Counted from the first letter of the stretch, positions 15,562 to 24,788 are shown. The stretch: DNA of 64,000 nucleotides from CAZOKH01 sp964580315 (GCA_964580315.1 CAZOKH010000005.1:11343-75342), one strand, 5' to 3'. The notes: generated from the sequence alone by a model not told the origin. A program made the numbers and translations.

Positions 15562-18185
15562 AACAAATTTTTCCTGCAACCCTTTCCAAGAAAGACCAGG
15601 CGCAAAGCACTTTGCTGTACTTTGCCGCCCTGTTCCTGCTGGTGTGGTGCATCATCTATTCATTATCGCCGGCTGTTCGGCTGCATAACTGGCTGGTCAG
15701 TTATCCGTGGCTGCACTGGTTTGGTTTTGCAGTATGGCTGGGGGGGTTCTCCCTGCTGCACCGCAAATCCATTCAACACCTGCCCGACCGCGACCCCTTC
15801 CTGCTGCCCATCGCCGCCCTGCTCAGCGGCTGGGGCATATTGACCGTTTACCGTCTCAACAGCGCGTTTGGCCTGCGCCAGACCGTTTGGCTGGCTTTTT
15901 GCGTGGGACTGGTGTGGCTGGCGCTGCGGAAGCCGGAACTGCTCGCCATCCTGCGCCGTTATAAATATGTGTGGCTCACCAGCGGCCTGCTGTTGACCAC
16001 CTTAACCTTTTTCTTCGGCACTTACCCGGCCGGTGAGGGACCGCGCCTGTGGCTGGGTTTCAAAGGCGTTTACTTGCAGCCGTCCGAGCCGTTAAAACTG
16101 CTGCTCATCATCTACCTGGCCGCCTACCTGGCAGACCGGCTGCCATTCAGTTTTAACCTGGCGCAGCTTTTGCTGCCGGGCCTGGTGCTGGTTGTGGCTG
16201 CCCTGGTCATCCTGCTGGCGCAGCGCGACCTGGGAACCACCTCCCTGTTCATCCTGCTGTATTTCTTCATGATCTACCTGACCTCAGGCAAAAGGCGCGT
16301 TTTGCTGGTGGGCGGCATCTTGATTTTGCTGGCCGGTGCCACCGGCTATTTTCTGTTTGATATCATCCGCGCGCGGGTCGATTCGTGGATCAATCCCTGG
16401 CTCGATACCGCCGGGCGGTCTTACCAGATCATCCAATCCATGATCGCCATTGGCGCGGGCGGCGTGTTTGGCAACGGCCCCGGGCTGGGCAACCCCGGCG
16501 TCATCCCGGTCGCCATCTCCGATTTCATCTTTTCAGCCGTTGCCGAAGAAACCGGCTTGCTGGGCTCGCTCGGCATGGTCGCTTTGCTGGTTTTGCTCAC
16601 AGCGCGCGCCTGGTTAATTGCCCTGCGCGCCCCCACCAGTTACCAGCGCTACCTGGCCAGCGGTTTATCAATCTACATCGCCCTGCAAAGCATCCTGATC
16701 ATTGGCGGCAACATCCGCTTGCTGCCGCTCACCGGGGTTACCCTGCCGTTTGTGTCTTACGGCGGGTCGTCGCTGATGACCTCATTCATGGCGCTGCTCA
16801 TTTTGCTGCTGATCAGCAACCAGCAGGAAGGCGAGCCAGCTTCCCTGCCTAAAACAACCCCCTACAAAATCTCTTCAGGGCTCATCCTGGCTGGCTTTGC
16901 CGCCATCACCCTGGTCAACGGCTGGTGGGCGTTTATCCGCTCCAGCGACCTGCAAACCCGCCCCGACAATCCGCGCAACCAGATTGCAGACCGGTATGAG
17001 CTGCGCGGCAGAATTTTGGACCGCCAGAACCAGCCCATTGTGATCACCAACGGCAAACCCGGTTCTTACACACGCGAGACGTTATACCCGCCGCTGGGTC
17101 ATCTCACCGGCTATACCCACGGATTGGTTGGCATGGCGGGGTTGGAATACAGTTTAAACGGCTATTTGCGCGGATTGGAGGGCAACCCCTCTTCAACCAT
17201 CTGGTGGCATCATCTCCTTTACGGCGCTCCGCCAGCCGGCGTGGATGTGCGCCTGAGCATTGATCTGGAGACCCAGCGTCTCGCCGATAAGTTAATGGGC
17301 GACCACCCGGGCGCGCTGGTTTTACTCAATGCGCAAACTGGTGAAATCCTGGCAATGGTCTCTCACCCCACTTTTGATCCCAACCAGATTGACCAAAAAT
17401 GGGAAACCTGGCGCAGCGATGAGCAGTCTCCGCTGCTCAACCGCGCAGTGCAGGGGCAATACCCGCCCGGCACCGCGCTGGGACCTTTCCTGCTGGCCGC
17501 CGCCAACCAGAGCAACATTTTCCCCACTCCTCCAAAAGAATTGAGCGTGATTGAAAATGAACAAAACTGGGATTGCGCCAAGTGGATTGGTAATTCAAAC
17601 AGTTGGGATGAAATTATTCAACGCGGCTGCCCGGGCGCCTCGCTGACGCTGGGCAACCGCCTGGGAATTGAGCGACTAAATGAGATGTACCGGCAAATGG
17701 GGCTGTTTGAAGCCCCCGATGTGCCGTTGGAAACCGCGCGCCCGGTTGCTGCCAAAACATTGAGCGATGCTCCCACCGCAGCCCTGGGCTCCGGTGAAAT
17801 TCGGGTTTCGCCGCTGCAAATGGCCCTGGCAGCCGCCGCCCTGAGCGGAAACAGTGTGCGCCCTCTGCCCACCCTGACCCTGGCAGTGCTCACCACACAC
17901 CAGGGATGGGTCATTCTTCCAGCCAGTGAATCACAGACCGCTTTCTCTCAAGACAGCGTGCAGGAGACCACCACAGCCCTAACCTTGCCAGACAGCCCAC
18001 TGTGGGGCAGTTTTGGAAACGCCCAGACAGATCAAGGCGAAATCACCTGGTACCTGTCAGGTACAGTTCCCGGTTGGAAAGACACCTCCCTGGCTCTGGC
18101 GCTTGTGTTGGAAGAGGATAATCCGCTGCTTGCCCAGCAAATTGGCAACAAATTGTTAAAAACAACCCTCAATCTTCAGCCCTGA
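15558..18185 (+). CDS. FtsW/RodA (SEDS) glycosyltransferase fused to a degenerate PBP transpeptidase domain
   Basis: 875 residues. Residues about 10-415 form a SEDS polymerase: INPWLDTAGRSYQIIQSMIA, the catalytic-type Asp D322 in SDFIFSAVAEETG, and PLTGVTLPFVSYGGSSLM. After another membrane helix (about 437-455) comes a PBP module starting RGRILDRQNQPI, with VDVRLSIDLETQRLAD and the late ALGSGEIRVSPLQMALA. The catalytic SxxK is replaced by T639-A-L-G642, the KTG motif by L833-S-G-T, and no convincing SxN is seen, so the transpeptidase is probably inactive. The membrane polymerase half looks functional. Starts at GTG overlapping the MTAP stop; ends 10 bp inside convergent tyrS. Confidence 0.93.
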   Translation: MKQIFPATLSKKDQAQSTLLYFAALFLLVWCIIYSLSPAVRLHNWLVSYPWLHWFGFAVWLGGFSLLHRKSIQHLPDRDPFLLPIAALLSGWGILTVYRLNSAFGLRQTVWLAFCVGLVWLALRKPELLAILRRYKYVWLTSGLLLTTLTFFFGTYPAGEGPRLWLGFKGVYLQPSEPLKLLLIIYLAAYLADRLPFSFNLAQLLLPGLVLVVAALVILLAQRDLGTTSLFILLYFFMIYLTSGKRRVLLVGGILILLAGATGYFLFDIIRARVDSWINPWLDTAGRSYQIIQSMIAIGAGGVFGNGPGLGNPGVIPVAISDFIFSAVAEETGLLGSLGMVALLVLLTARAWLIALRAPTSYQRYLASGLSIYIALQSILIIGGNIRLLPLTGVTLPFVSYGGSSLMTSFMALLILLLISNQQEGEPASLPKTTPYKISSGLILAGFAAITLVNGWWAFIRSSDLQTRPDNPRNQIADRYELRGRILDRQNQPIVITNGKPGSYTRETLYPPLGHLTGYTHGLVGMAGLEYSLNGYLRGLEGNPSSTIWWHHLLYGAPPAGVDVRLSIDLETQRLADKLMGDHPGALVLLNAQTGEILAMVSHPTFDPNQIDQKWETWRSDEQSPLLNRAVQGQYPPGTALGPFLLAAANQSNIFPTPPKELSVIENEQNWDCAKWIGNSNSWDEIIQRGCPGASLTLGNRLGIERLNEMYRQMGLFEAPDVPLETARPVAAKTLSDAPTAALGSGEIRVSPLQMALAAAALSGNSVRPLPTLTLAVLTTHQGWVILPASESQTAFSQDSVQETTTALTLPDSPLWGSFGNAQTDQGEITWYLSGTVPGWKDTSLALALVLEEDNPLLAQQIGNKLLKTTLNLQP

Positions 18186-19396
18186 TCGACTACGCGCACA
18201 AACTTTCGTTTACCCACGCGCAGCACACCGCAATGCGGGAAAACCGCCTGCGGTTGATTGAGCTGCTCGCCGTCCAGGCGCACACCGCCCTGCTGCACCA
18301 GGCGGCGCGCTTCGCTGTTGCTGGCTGCCAGGCCCGTTGTGGTTAGCACATCCACAACAGTCTGCCCCACCTGCAGATGGTATTCCGGCATTTCTTCTGG
18401 AATGTCGCGTTCCTGGAACAGGCGCACAAAGGCGTCTTCAGCTTTAACGGCGGCGTCATCGCCATAGAACGAGCCGGTGATTTCTTTCGCCAGCATCATT
18501 TTGGCATCGCGCGGATGCAGCGCTTCATTTTTCAGGTCTTTCTCAATTTTCGCAATCTGATCCGGTTTCCAGCGCGTCACCAGGCGGGCATAGGTGGGCA
18601 TGGTGGCATCGGGAATACTCATCACCTTGCCGTACATATCTTCAGGCGTGGTGTTGATCGGAATATGATTCCCCAGCGATTTACTCATCTTCACCACACC
18701 GTCGGTGCCGGGCAAAATGCCCAGGATGACGGCAATGTTGGGTTTGGCGCCCATATAGGTCATCAGTTTGCGGGCTGCGGTGACGATGTTAAACAACTGG
18801 TCGGTGCCGCCCACCTGCACATCAGCCTGCAGGGCATAGGCATCGTAACCTTGCATGATGGAATAAAAAGTCTCGTGCAGGTAAACCGCGTCGCCTTTGT
18901 CCCAGCGCAGTTTGAAGTTTTCACGCGCCAGGAATTGCTGCACGGTGAAATTGGAAGCCAGTTTAATCAACTGGGCAAAATCAATCTTTGAAAGCCACTC
19001 GGCATTGTAGCGAATCTCGGTTTCTTTTTCATCCAGAATGCGGAAGGCCTGCTCGGCATAGGTGCGCGCATTTTCCTGCACCTCGTCGGGCGTGAGCTGG
19101 GGGCGCAAAATGTCCTTGTCAGACGGGTCGCCGATCAGCGAGGTAAAGTTTCCAATTAAAAACACCGTCTTATGCCCCAGTTCCTGGAACTGGCGCAGCT
19201 TGCGCATGGGCACAGTGTGCCCCAGGTGCAGGTCAGCTTTACGCGGGTCAAAACCGCAATAAACCCGCAACGGGCGGTTTTCTTTTTCTGCCAGAATCAA
19301 ACGCTCGCGCAGTTCAGCAGCCATGTTTTGCCGCAGATTCTCGTCGCCGTACTCGGTGCCCTGCATCAGGTATGCAACTTGCTCATCAATATTCAT
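18176..19396 (-). CDS. tyrS: Tyrosyl-tRNA synthetase
   Basis: A 406-residue class I synthetase charging tRNA-Tyr. The HIGH-type motif is HLGH in DLHLGHTVPMRKLRQF, the tyrosine pocket includes QGYDAYAL and QVGGTDQLFNI, and the KMSKS loop is VVKMSKSLGNHI. A C-terminal S4 RNA-binding domain (about 345-400) follows. The start at 19396 is preferred because GGAG lies six bases before it; the frame extends 15 residues further. It is a single-gene unit between convergent FtsW-PBP and divergent HNH genes. No T-box is visible in its 107-bp upstream gap. Confidence 0.97.
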   Translation of the reverse strand: MNIDEQVAYLMQGTEYGDENLRQNMAAELRERLILAEKENRPLRVYCGFDPRKADLHLGHTVPMRKLRQFQELGHKTVFLIGNFTSLIGDPSDKDILRPQLTPDEVQENARTYAEQAFRILDEKETEIRYNAEWLSKIDFAQLIKLASNFTVQQFLARENFKLRWDKGDAVYLHETFYSIMQGYDAYALQADVQVGGTDQLFNIVTAARKLMTYMGAKPNIAVILGILPGTDGVVKMSKSLGNHIPINTTPEDMYGKVMSIPDATMPTYARLVTRWKPDQIAKIEKDLKNEALHPRDAKMMLAKEITGSFYGDDAAVKAEDAFVRLFQERDIPEEMPEYHLQVGQTVVDVLTTTGLAASNSEARRLVQQGGVRLDGEQLNQPQAVFPHCGVLRVGKRKFVRVVDQG

Positions 19397-19474
19397 TATG
19401 TTCTCCATAAAAGACAGTGTCGGCTCGAATTCTACCGCCATTTACCCGCTGGCGCAACCATGCCGGTGGAGTCG

Positions 19475-19483
19475 TGCTATAAT
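19475..19483 (+). promoter_or_regulatory. Extended -10 promoter of the HNH gene
   Basis: TGC-TATAAT (-10 at 19478-19483) with an extended TG motif, 20 bp before the ATG at 19504; no convincing -35. The predicted start near 19490 leaves a short leader containing the GGAG at 19494-19497. Confidence 0.5.
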
Positions 19484-19503
19484 CCTTCCCATCGGAGCCA
19501 AAT

Positions 19504-20007
19504 ATGCACGATTTGGTACTCGTGCTCAATGCTAACTTTGAGCCTATCAATGTTTGTAATATGCACCGCGCAGTAGGGCTAATCCTGGCTGAAAAAGCCA
19601 CCCTGATTGCCAATGGGCGCGGCTGGATACACACGGTGAAGAAGAACTTCCCCAAACCGTCTGTCATCCGGCTGCGATTGATGATTCGACGTCCGCGCCC
19701 CCATGTGCGCTTCTCTCGCCGTGAAATTTTCCGCCGTGATCATTACACCTGTCAATATTGTGGGAAAAAGACGCTCGACCTGACCGTCGATCATGTGATT
19801 CCACGCCACATGGGCGGCCCTAAAACCTGGTCCAACGTGGTGGCAGCCTGCTACGCCTGCAATCATCACAAAGGCGGACGCACCCTGGCGGAAGCCAACA
19901 TGCATCTGCTGCATACACCCACCGAACCGCCCGCTTCCGCCGAATACATCTTCGGGCATCACATCAAAGAGAATTCCGACTGGGAACCCTTCATCACGGG
20001 GTGGTAA
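19504..20007 (+). CDS. HNH endonuclease family protein
   Basis: 167 residues. The N-terminal part (MHDLVLVLNANFEPINV) is the usual lead-in of stand-alone HNH proteins. The nuclease has zinc pairs CQYCG and CYACN, and the HNH residues in TVDHVIPRHMGG and NHHKGGRT. The fold is complete, so it should be active, but the target is unknown; such genes are common single housekeeping-type genes in bacteria. GGAG six bases before the ATG supports the start. There is no intron, phage or restriction context. Confidence 0.92.
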   Translation: MHDLVLVLNANFEPINVCNMHRAVGLILAEKATLIANGRGWIHTVKKNFPKPSVIRLRLMIRRPRPHVRFSRREIFRRDHYTCQYCGKKTLDLTVDHVIPRHMGGPKTWSNVVAACYACNHHKGGRTLAEANMHLLHTPTEPPASAEYIFGHHIKENSDWEPFITGW

Positions 20008-20009
20008 TG

Positions 20010-20768
20010 CTAGCCCACTTCCAGTGTTGAAAAATCTTCAGCGATTTGAATTTCCCCGGCAAAGATTTGACGAGCCTGCTCAACAGATTGTAGAAACTCG
20101 GGCTTTTCGGCTGCGTAATGCACCAGGCACAGCCCCCGCACCCCCGCCTGGCGGGCCATTTCAGCCGCCTGAGCCGCCGATGAATGGCCGGTTGCTTCAC
20201 CTGCCGCTTCATGAATTAACCATTCAGCGCCCTGCGCCAGGCGCGCAACCGCCGGGCAGGGTTCCGTGTCGCAAGAATAGGCAATGGTTTTTTTGGAACG
20301 CGGCAGATCAAAGCGCAGCCCCAGGGTGGGAATGAAATGTTTCACCGGCGATGCTTTGATGATTACCTCATCATTGGAAAGCACGGGCGCCAGTTCCTCT
20401 TCTGCCACCACATGATAGTCAATGTCAAAGAAACCCGGCCAGGTGCGCCAGTCAAACAAATCCCACATGGTTTTCATGCGCTCCAGCGTATAGGCCAAAC
20501 CGTACAGGTTGATCTTGTGCCTGCGCCCTGCCAACCACATGCCCATCAGCAGCATGGGCATACCGCTCACATGGTCCGGGTGAAAATGGGTGAGGATGAC
20601 GTCTTCGATATCCATTGCCGATATCCCCGCTTTGGAGATGCGCACAAAAGCCGAAGCGGCGCAGTCCACCAGGATGGTGCGCTTCCCCTCTTGAATCACA
20701 AAATGGGTGTTTTCATGCTGTTCGTCCGGCAATGCACTGGCGCTCCCCAGAAATGTCAATTTCGCCAT
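20010..20768 (-). CDS. MBL-fold hydrolase, ribonuclease Z-like
   Basis: 252 residues of the metallo-beta-lactamase superfamily. Seen: MAKLTFLGSASALPDEQHEN, LVDCAAS, the metal motif LTHFHPDHVSGMPML, a later SCDTEPCP and a His near VHYAAE. This order fits RNase Z/ElaC-like or phosphodiesterase members; tRNA processing is possible but not proven. GGAGG five bases before the ATG at 20768 fixes the start. It follows the ABC permease gene by 20 bp. Confidence 0.88.
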   Translation of the reverse strand: MAKLTFLGSASALPDEQHENTHFVIQEGKRTILVDCAASAFVRISKAGISAMDIEDVILTHFHPDHVSGMPMLLMGMWLAGRRHKINLYGLAYTLERMKTMWDLFDWRTWPGFFDIDYHVVAEEELAPVLSNDEVIIKASPVKHFIPTLGLRFDLPRSKKTIAYSCDTEPCPAVARLAQGAEWLIHEAAGEATGHSSAAQAAEMARQAGVRGLCLVHYAAEKPEFLQSVEQARQIFAGEIQIAEDFSTLEVG

Positions 20769-20788
20769 GATTTCCTCCAGTGCTCCTC

Positions 20789-22204
20789 TTAATGAATCCA
20801 GAAATATAAAATTCGCGGCGTCACCCACGCCTCAATGCCCGCGGCAATCATCAACAGCGGTATGACCAACCCTGCCATCACCCGGCTCCACAGGGCCAGC
20901 GTGGTTATCCACACCTCGCCAACCGTCTGGCGCGTGGTCGGGGTGGCCATTTGCACGCCTGTTCTCAACACTGCCGCGGTGGCCAGCAAGGCTGCCGGGA
21001 TTTCAAAAATCGCATGCGGAACGGTCAGCCCCAGGAAAAAAGACGCCGGGTAACCATTGGCAGCCAGCAGGGCAAACAAATACCCCGATAATCCTGTGGT
21101 TAATAATAATGGCAGAACGCCCATAATACCAAATGAAAACACACCCAGCACCATAGACAGCACCAGCACGCGCACATTTTGCCACACGATGCCCAGCAGC
21201 GGCGCACTGGAAAATGCGCCCGAAACCGACAGCAGGTCATCAATGCGTTGCTGAACATCCACGCCGTCCATCGATTGAAGCGGAATGAAAAATTGAGAAA
21301 GCTGCATGGCTCCCAGCAGCGAAGCAATCACCGCCAGCAGGGCAACCAGCACAAAACTGGTGCGCAATTCCCGCAGGGTGGCCGGTAAAACCTTGAAATA
21401 CCAGTCTTTGAAAGAATGCGCCCCGCCGGTGAATTCCTGCAAGAACAACTGCCACATCCAGCGCACATTTAGCACATCAATTTCACGTCCCAGCAGTTCC
21501 TCGCGGCGAAAATGCGCCAGCCCCACCCGCACCAGCAAGACCGACAAAACCACCAGGCCGATGACCGCCCACCACAGGGTGCTGTTGGTGCCCCAGAACA
21601 TCATCACAGCCTCGCCCTGGATCAGGAATGCCGAAGGGATGATGATGAAACTGGCCAGCAGGTTGGCCGCCCGCACCGAGGTGGCCTGCGAAGAAACCAC
21701 CACTGCCCCGCTCACCATCATCACCGCCTGCACGGTGGTGAGGGCAAAAATTTGCAGCAGCATGCCGGCTTCCGGCAGGGGAATCTGCTTGAGCATCAAA
21801 CCGGCCAGGTAAACAAACATGCCCACATAGCTGGAAAACAGCGGCGGCACCGTGGCAGCCAGCAGCTTACCCAGGTATAACTGCCAGTCAGCCAGGGGAG
21901 AATTTAACAGCGGCTCAATGGTGCCGCGTTCGCGCTCGCCCACAAAGGTTTCCAGCGCAATCACCAGAGAAACCGAGATGGGGAAAAAGCCCACGATCAT
22001 CAACAGGAAAGGAACCAGCCGTTCTCCGATGATGGTTGCGCCGTATTCACGCACAAAATCCAGCATCTGTTCAGCCATAAAATTCATCACAAACGGGAAC
22101 AACATGGTGATGCCGATGATGGGAAAGATGATGCGCCAGTCGCGCAATTGGTCGCGCACTTCCCGTTCTGTAATCACCCATACCAATCGCAAGCGGTTTG
22201 TCAT
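20789..22204 (-). CDS. ABC-2 type permease fused to a SpoIIM (DUF95) domain
   Basis: A 471-residue membrane protein. Residues 1 to about 240 resemble ABC-2/NatB-type permeases, with LVIALETFVGERERGTIEPL and LLNSPLADWQLYLGKLLAA. Residues about 280-465 form a SpoIIM-like domain: a soluble-to-membrane transition, VWQNVRVLVLSMVLGVFSFG and the hallmark TVPHAIFEIPAALLATAAV. Its start codon overlaps the stop of the ATPase gene (ATGA), so the two make one exporter. The substrate is unknown. SpoIIM is normally a separate protein; the fusion is the odd point. Confidence 0.88.
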   Translation of the reverse strand: MTNRLRLVWVITEREVRDQLRDWRIIFPIIGITMLFPFVMNFMAEQMLDFVREYGATIIGERLVPFLLMIVGFFPISVSLVIALETFVGERERGTIEPLLNSPLADWQLYLGKLLAATVPPLFSSYVGMFVYLAGLMLKQIPLPEAGMLLQIFALTTVQAVMMVSGAVVVSSQATSVRAANLLASFIIIPSAFLIQGEAVMMFWGTNSTLWWAVIGLVVLSVLLVRVGLAHFRREELLGREIDVLNVRWMWQLFLQEFTGGAHSFKDWYFKVLPATLRELRTSFVLVALLAVIASLLGAMQLSQFFIPLQSMDGVDVQQRIDDLLSVSGAFSSAPLLGIVWQNVRVLVLSMVLGVFSFGIMGVLPLLLTTGLSGYLFALLAANGYPASFFLGLTVPHAIFEIPAALLATAAVLRTGVQMATPTTRQTVGEVWITTLALWSRVMAGLVIPLLMIAAGIEAWVTPRILYFWIH

Positions 22205-23127
22205 GGCTGATCCTCAAGGTGATTAACCGCTTCCAGGTAGGCCTTTTCAAGGCTCTGGGCGGTTTCCTGGAAAGACTTCACCGCAAGCCCGCTTTCCAGC
22301 AGCATGTTCAGCAACTGCGGATTGCGCTCATCAGGCCGGTCAACATGAAAACGCAGCCAGTTTTCCCCGCGCCCGGTCAACAGCACGCCCTGCGGCAGTT
22401 TGCCGTCCCAGTGGTTGAGGGGCTGCGACAACTGCGCTTCAAATTCCTGCTCGCCCAGCAATTTGCGCTTAATTTCATTCAATGAACCGTACAAGATAAT
22501 TCGACCGCGCCGGATGATGGCCACCTGGTCAGCCAGTTCTTCCGCCTCAGCCAGGTTGTGCGTGCATAGGATGACAGCGCGCTCGTCACAGCGCAATTTG
22601 TAGATGGAGTCACGCACCATGCGGGCGCTTTGCGGGTCCATGGCTGAGGTCGGTTCGTCCAACAGCAGCACGGGCGGCTGGTGCAGCAAAGCGCGCACCA
22701 GCGCCAATTTCTGACGCATACCGCGCGAATATTCACCCAGCCGTTTTTTCTGCGCCCATTCCAGGTCAAATTGATTTAATAATTGCTTGATACGCTGCTG
22801 GCAAACCTGCCGTTCAATTCCATACAGGTTTCCATAAAATTCCAGGTATTCCCCCGCACTCATGCGCCCGTACAAACCCTGCTGCTCCGACAGCACTCCC
22901 ACTTTGGAACGCACCTCAACCGCCTGGCTGACCACATCAAAACCGGCAATCGAAGCCCTTCCCGAAGTAGGCGGTAAAATGGATGACAACATGCGCACGG
23001 TGGTGGTTTTCCCGGCGCCGTTGGGTCCCAGCAGGGCTAAAACCTGCCCGGCAGGCACATGTATATTGACTCCATCCACCGCGCGAAACTGTTCAAAGTC
23101 CTTGGTTAGTTCTTCAGCAACAATCAT
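22201..23127 (-). CDS. ABC transporter ATP-binding protein (NatA/CcmA type)
   Basis: 308 residues: Walker A GPNGAGKTTTVRML, Q-loop region near GVLSEQQGLYGRMSAGEYL, signature YSRGMRQKLALVRALL and Walker B PVLLLDEPTSAMDP. A C-terminal 70-residue extension is typical of ABC-2 exporter ATPases. It energises the SpoIIM-fused permease encoded next, with which it overlaps by four bases. The AAGG directly before the ATG is too close to be an ideal ribosome site. Confidence 0.95.
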   Translation of the reverse strand: MIVAEELTKDFEQFRAVDGVNIHVPAGQVLALLGPNGAGKTTTVRMLSSILPPTSGRASIAGFDVVSQAVEVRSKVGVLSEQQGLYGRMSAGEYLEFYGNLYGIERQVCQQRIKQLLNQFDLEWAQKKRLGEYSRGMRQKLALVRALLHQPPVLLLDEPTSAMDPQSARMVRDSIYKLRCDERAVILCTHNLAEAEELADQVAIIRRGRIILYGSLNEIKRKLLGEQEFEAQLSQPLNHWDGKLPQGVLLTGRGENWLRFHVDRPDERNPQLLNMLLESGLAVKSFQETAQSLEKAYLEAVNHLEDQP

Positions 23128-23169
23128 CCTTGCGCTGCCTTTACTGGCGAGATGGCTGATCTCTTTGAT

Positions 23170-24039
23170 TTATTGATGATCGGAAGTGACTGACTCCTGC
23201 TGTGTATTATCGGCTGTAACTTCGTTTGAAAGAGTCTGCGGAGATTTTTGGGTATGCCGCCAGATTAACAAGGCTGCTGCACTCACTGCCACCACCGCCA
23301 TAATCACCTGGTTGGCGTTAAAGCCGCCCACCGTCGAAGCGTCCAGGCGAATGAATTCCAGGAAGAATCGTCCCACCGGGTAGATGATCAGATACACCAG
23401 GAAAATATCGCCGGATTTGAGTTTGCCAGCCAGGCGCTCTGAATGCGATAGCCACAGCAAAACAAACATATTCAACAGGTTCCAGATGGATTCATACAGG
23501 AACATGGGATGGTAATAAGCCACATCCTCAAAACCATGCAAACGGTAGCGCGGTTCAATGAATATTGCCCAGGGCAAGTTTGTGGGGGCGCCGTACAACT
23601 CCTGGTTGATGTAGTTTCCCCAGCGGCCAATGGACTGCGCCAGCGCCAGGCCGGGGGCAATGGCATCGACCAGCGAATTGAAACTGGCATGTTTTTTTCG
23701 ACAGTAAAAAAACAGCGCCAACAAACCGCCGATCACCGCGCCGGGAATTCCCAATCCGCCGCTGCGGATATTGATTGCATCAAGTGGATGGGTCAAAAAA
23801 TAAAGGGTGGTCTTACCCTGCAAAACAGCAGTTTCTGAAGGCGTGAGAATGTGCCAGATACGCGCACCAATCACGCCCGCGATCAACAGCCAGGGCATCA
23901 CATCCCACACGATATCCGTTTCCAGTTTTCTGCGGCGGGCTTCATAGTCTGCCAGGAAGGCAGCCAGCACCGCCCCAAACATAATAATGACGCCGTACCA
24001 GTGGACAAAAATGGGTCCGAGGAAAAAGCCTTCACGCAT
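23170..24039 (-). CDS. lgt: Prolipoprotein diacylglyceryl transferase
   Basis: A 289-residue integral membrane enzyme that attaches diacylglycerol to the lipobox Cys of prolipoproteins. Seven hydrophobic helices, the Lgt signature GRWGNYINQELYG, the substrate-binding HPMFLYES and GARIWHIL are present, as is the late YPVGRFFLEFIRLD. AAGGA lies about ten bases before the ATG. Its product acts on the several lipoproteins encoded in this window, together with LspA. The ABC ATPase gene follows after 42 bp. Confidence 0.96.
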   Translation of the reverse strand: MREGFFLGPIFVHWYGVIIMFGAVLAAFLADYEARRRKLETDIVWDVMPWLLIAGVIGARIWHILTPSETAVLQGKTTLYFLTHPLDAINIRSGGLGIPGAVIGGLLALFFYCRKKHASFNSLVDAIAPGLALAQSIGRWGNYINQELYGAPTNLPWAIFIEPRYRLHGFEDVAYYHPMFLYESIWNLLNMFVLLWLSHSERLAGKLKSGDIFLVYLIIYPVGRFFLEFIRLDASTVGGFNANQVIMAVVAVSAAALLIWRHTQKSPQTLSNEVTADNTQQESVTSDHQ

Positions 24040-24104
24040 AGATTCGTATTCCTTTCAACAATCGTTACCAGTTAACGATCACAAAAAATATCATTAATCA
24101 AAAA

Positions 24105-24788
24105 TTACGCCTGGTCTTTAGATGATTCTTGCGCCGGTTTGTTGCTCTCCAAGGTCATTTTTCGCATAATCCAGATGCGCTGCACCGCGGTGATGTTGGT
24201 TAATACAGCCATAATCCACAAACCCACCAGGGGAATGTTGAACACCAGCGCCGGGATGAGCACCAGGTAGCGCTCAACCCGCGAGAGCAAACCCGCTTTC
24301 AACTCATAACCCAGCGCTTCAGCACGCGCCCGCGTATAGGGCACCAGCACCGAACCGGCAGCTACCAGGTAAACCAGGATGCATGCCAGCGGATCTCTGT
24401 GAAGATAATAAATCAGCAAACCGCCCATGATGATTAATTCGGAATAACGGTCGGTCACCGAATCAAAAAATGCACCGAACCGGGAAGGAACACCGCGCAG
24501 GCGCGCCATGGTGCCGTCGATGAAATCCAATGGAGCCAGCAGCGCCAGCGTGATTCCGCTCCAACTGATCCAGCCGCGCGCCGCCAGGTAGGCTGCCAGC
24601 ACATGCCCCAGCATGCCAAGCAAGGTCACCATATCGGGATGAATGCCCAGGTTGTTGAGAAAACGAGCCACGCCTTCGGCGACACCGCCAAAACGACGGC
24701 GCAATTTATCGGTAAAGGTTATTTGTTTGGTTTGAGGCAGATCGGTCAATGTTCCACTCGATAGATATTTTTTTAGACAGGCGAACAT
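24105..24788 (-). CDS. CDP-alcohol phosphatidyltransferase family protein
   Basis: A 227-residue membrane phospholipid synthase. The full motif D-x2-DG-x2-AR-x8-G-x3-D-x3-D is present (LDFIDGTMARLRG, then FGAFFDSVTD). Length and the LGIHPDMVTLLGMLGHV lead-in fit PgsA or phosphatidylinositol-phosphate synthase; the acceptor alcohol cannot be told apart by eye. CAGGAG abuts the ATG, so the true start may be slightly further in. Lies between ftsK and lgt on the same strand. Confidence 0.92.
   Translation of the reverse strand: MFACLKKYLSSGTLTDLPQTKQITFTDKLRRRFGGVAEGVARFLNNLGIHPDMVTLLGMLGHVLAAYLAARGWISWSGITLALLAPLDFIDGTMARLRGVPSRFGAFFDSVTDRYSELIIMGGLLIYYLHRDPLACILVYLVAAGSVLVPYTRARAEALGYELKAGLLSRVERYLVLIPALVFNIPLVGLWIMAVLTNITAVQRIWIMRKMTLESNKPAQESSKDQA

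Noticed and set aside
19504..20007. Homing endonuclease or phage HNH
   Set aside because: No intron, intein or phage genes are nearby; the protein matches ordinary stand-alone chromosomal HNH proteins.
24061..24079. ATCGTTA/TAACGAT hairpin upstream of lgt
   Set aside because: A short seven-pair stem with a five-base loop and no T-tract; likely chance in an AT-rich gap.
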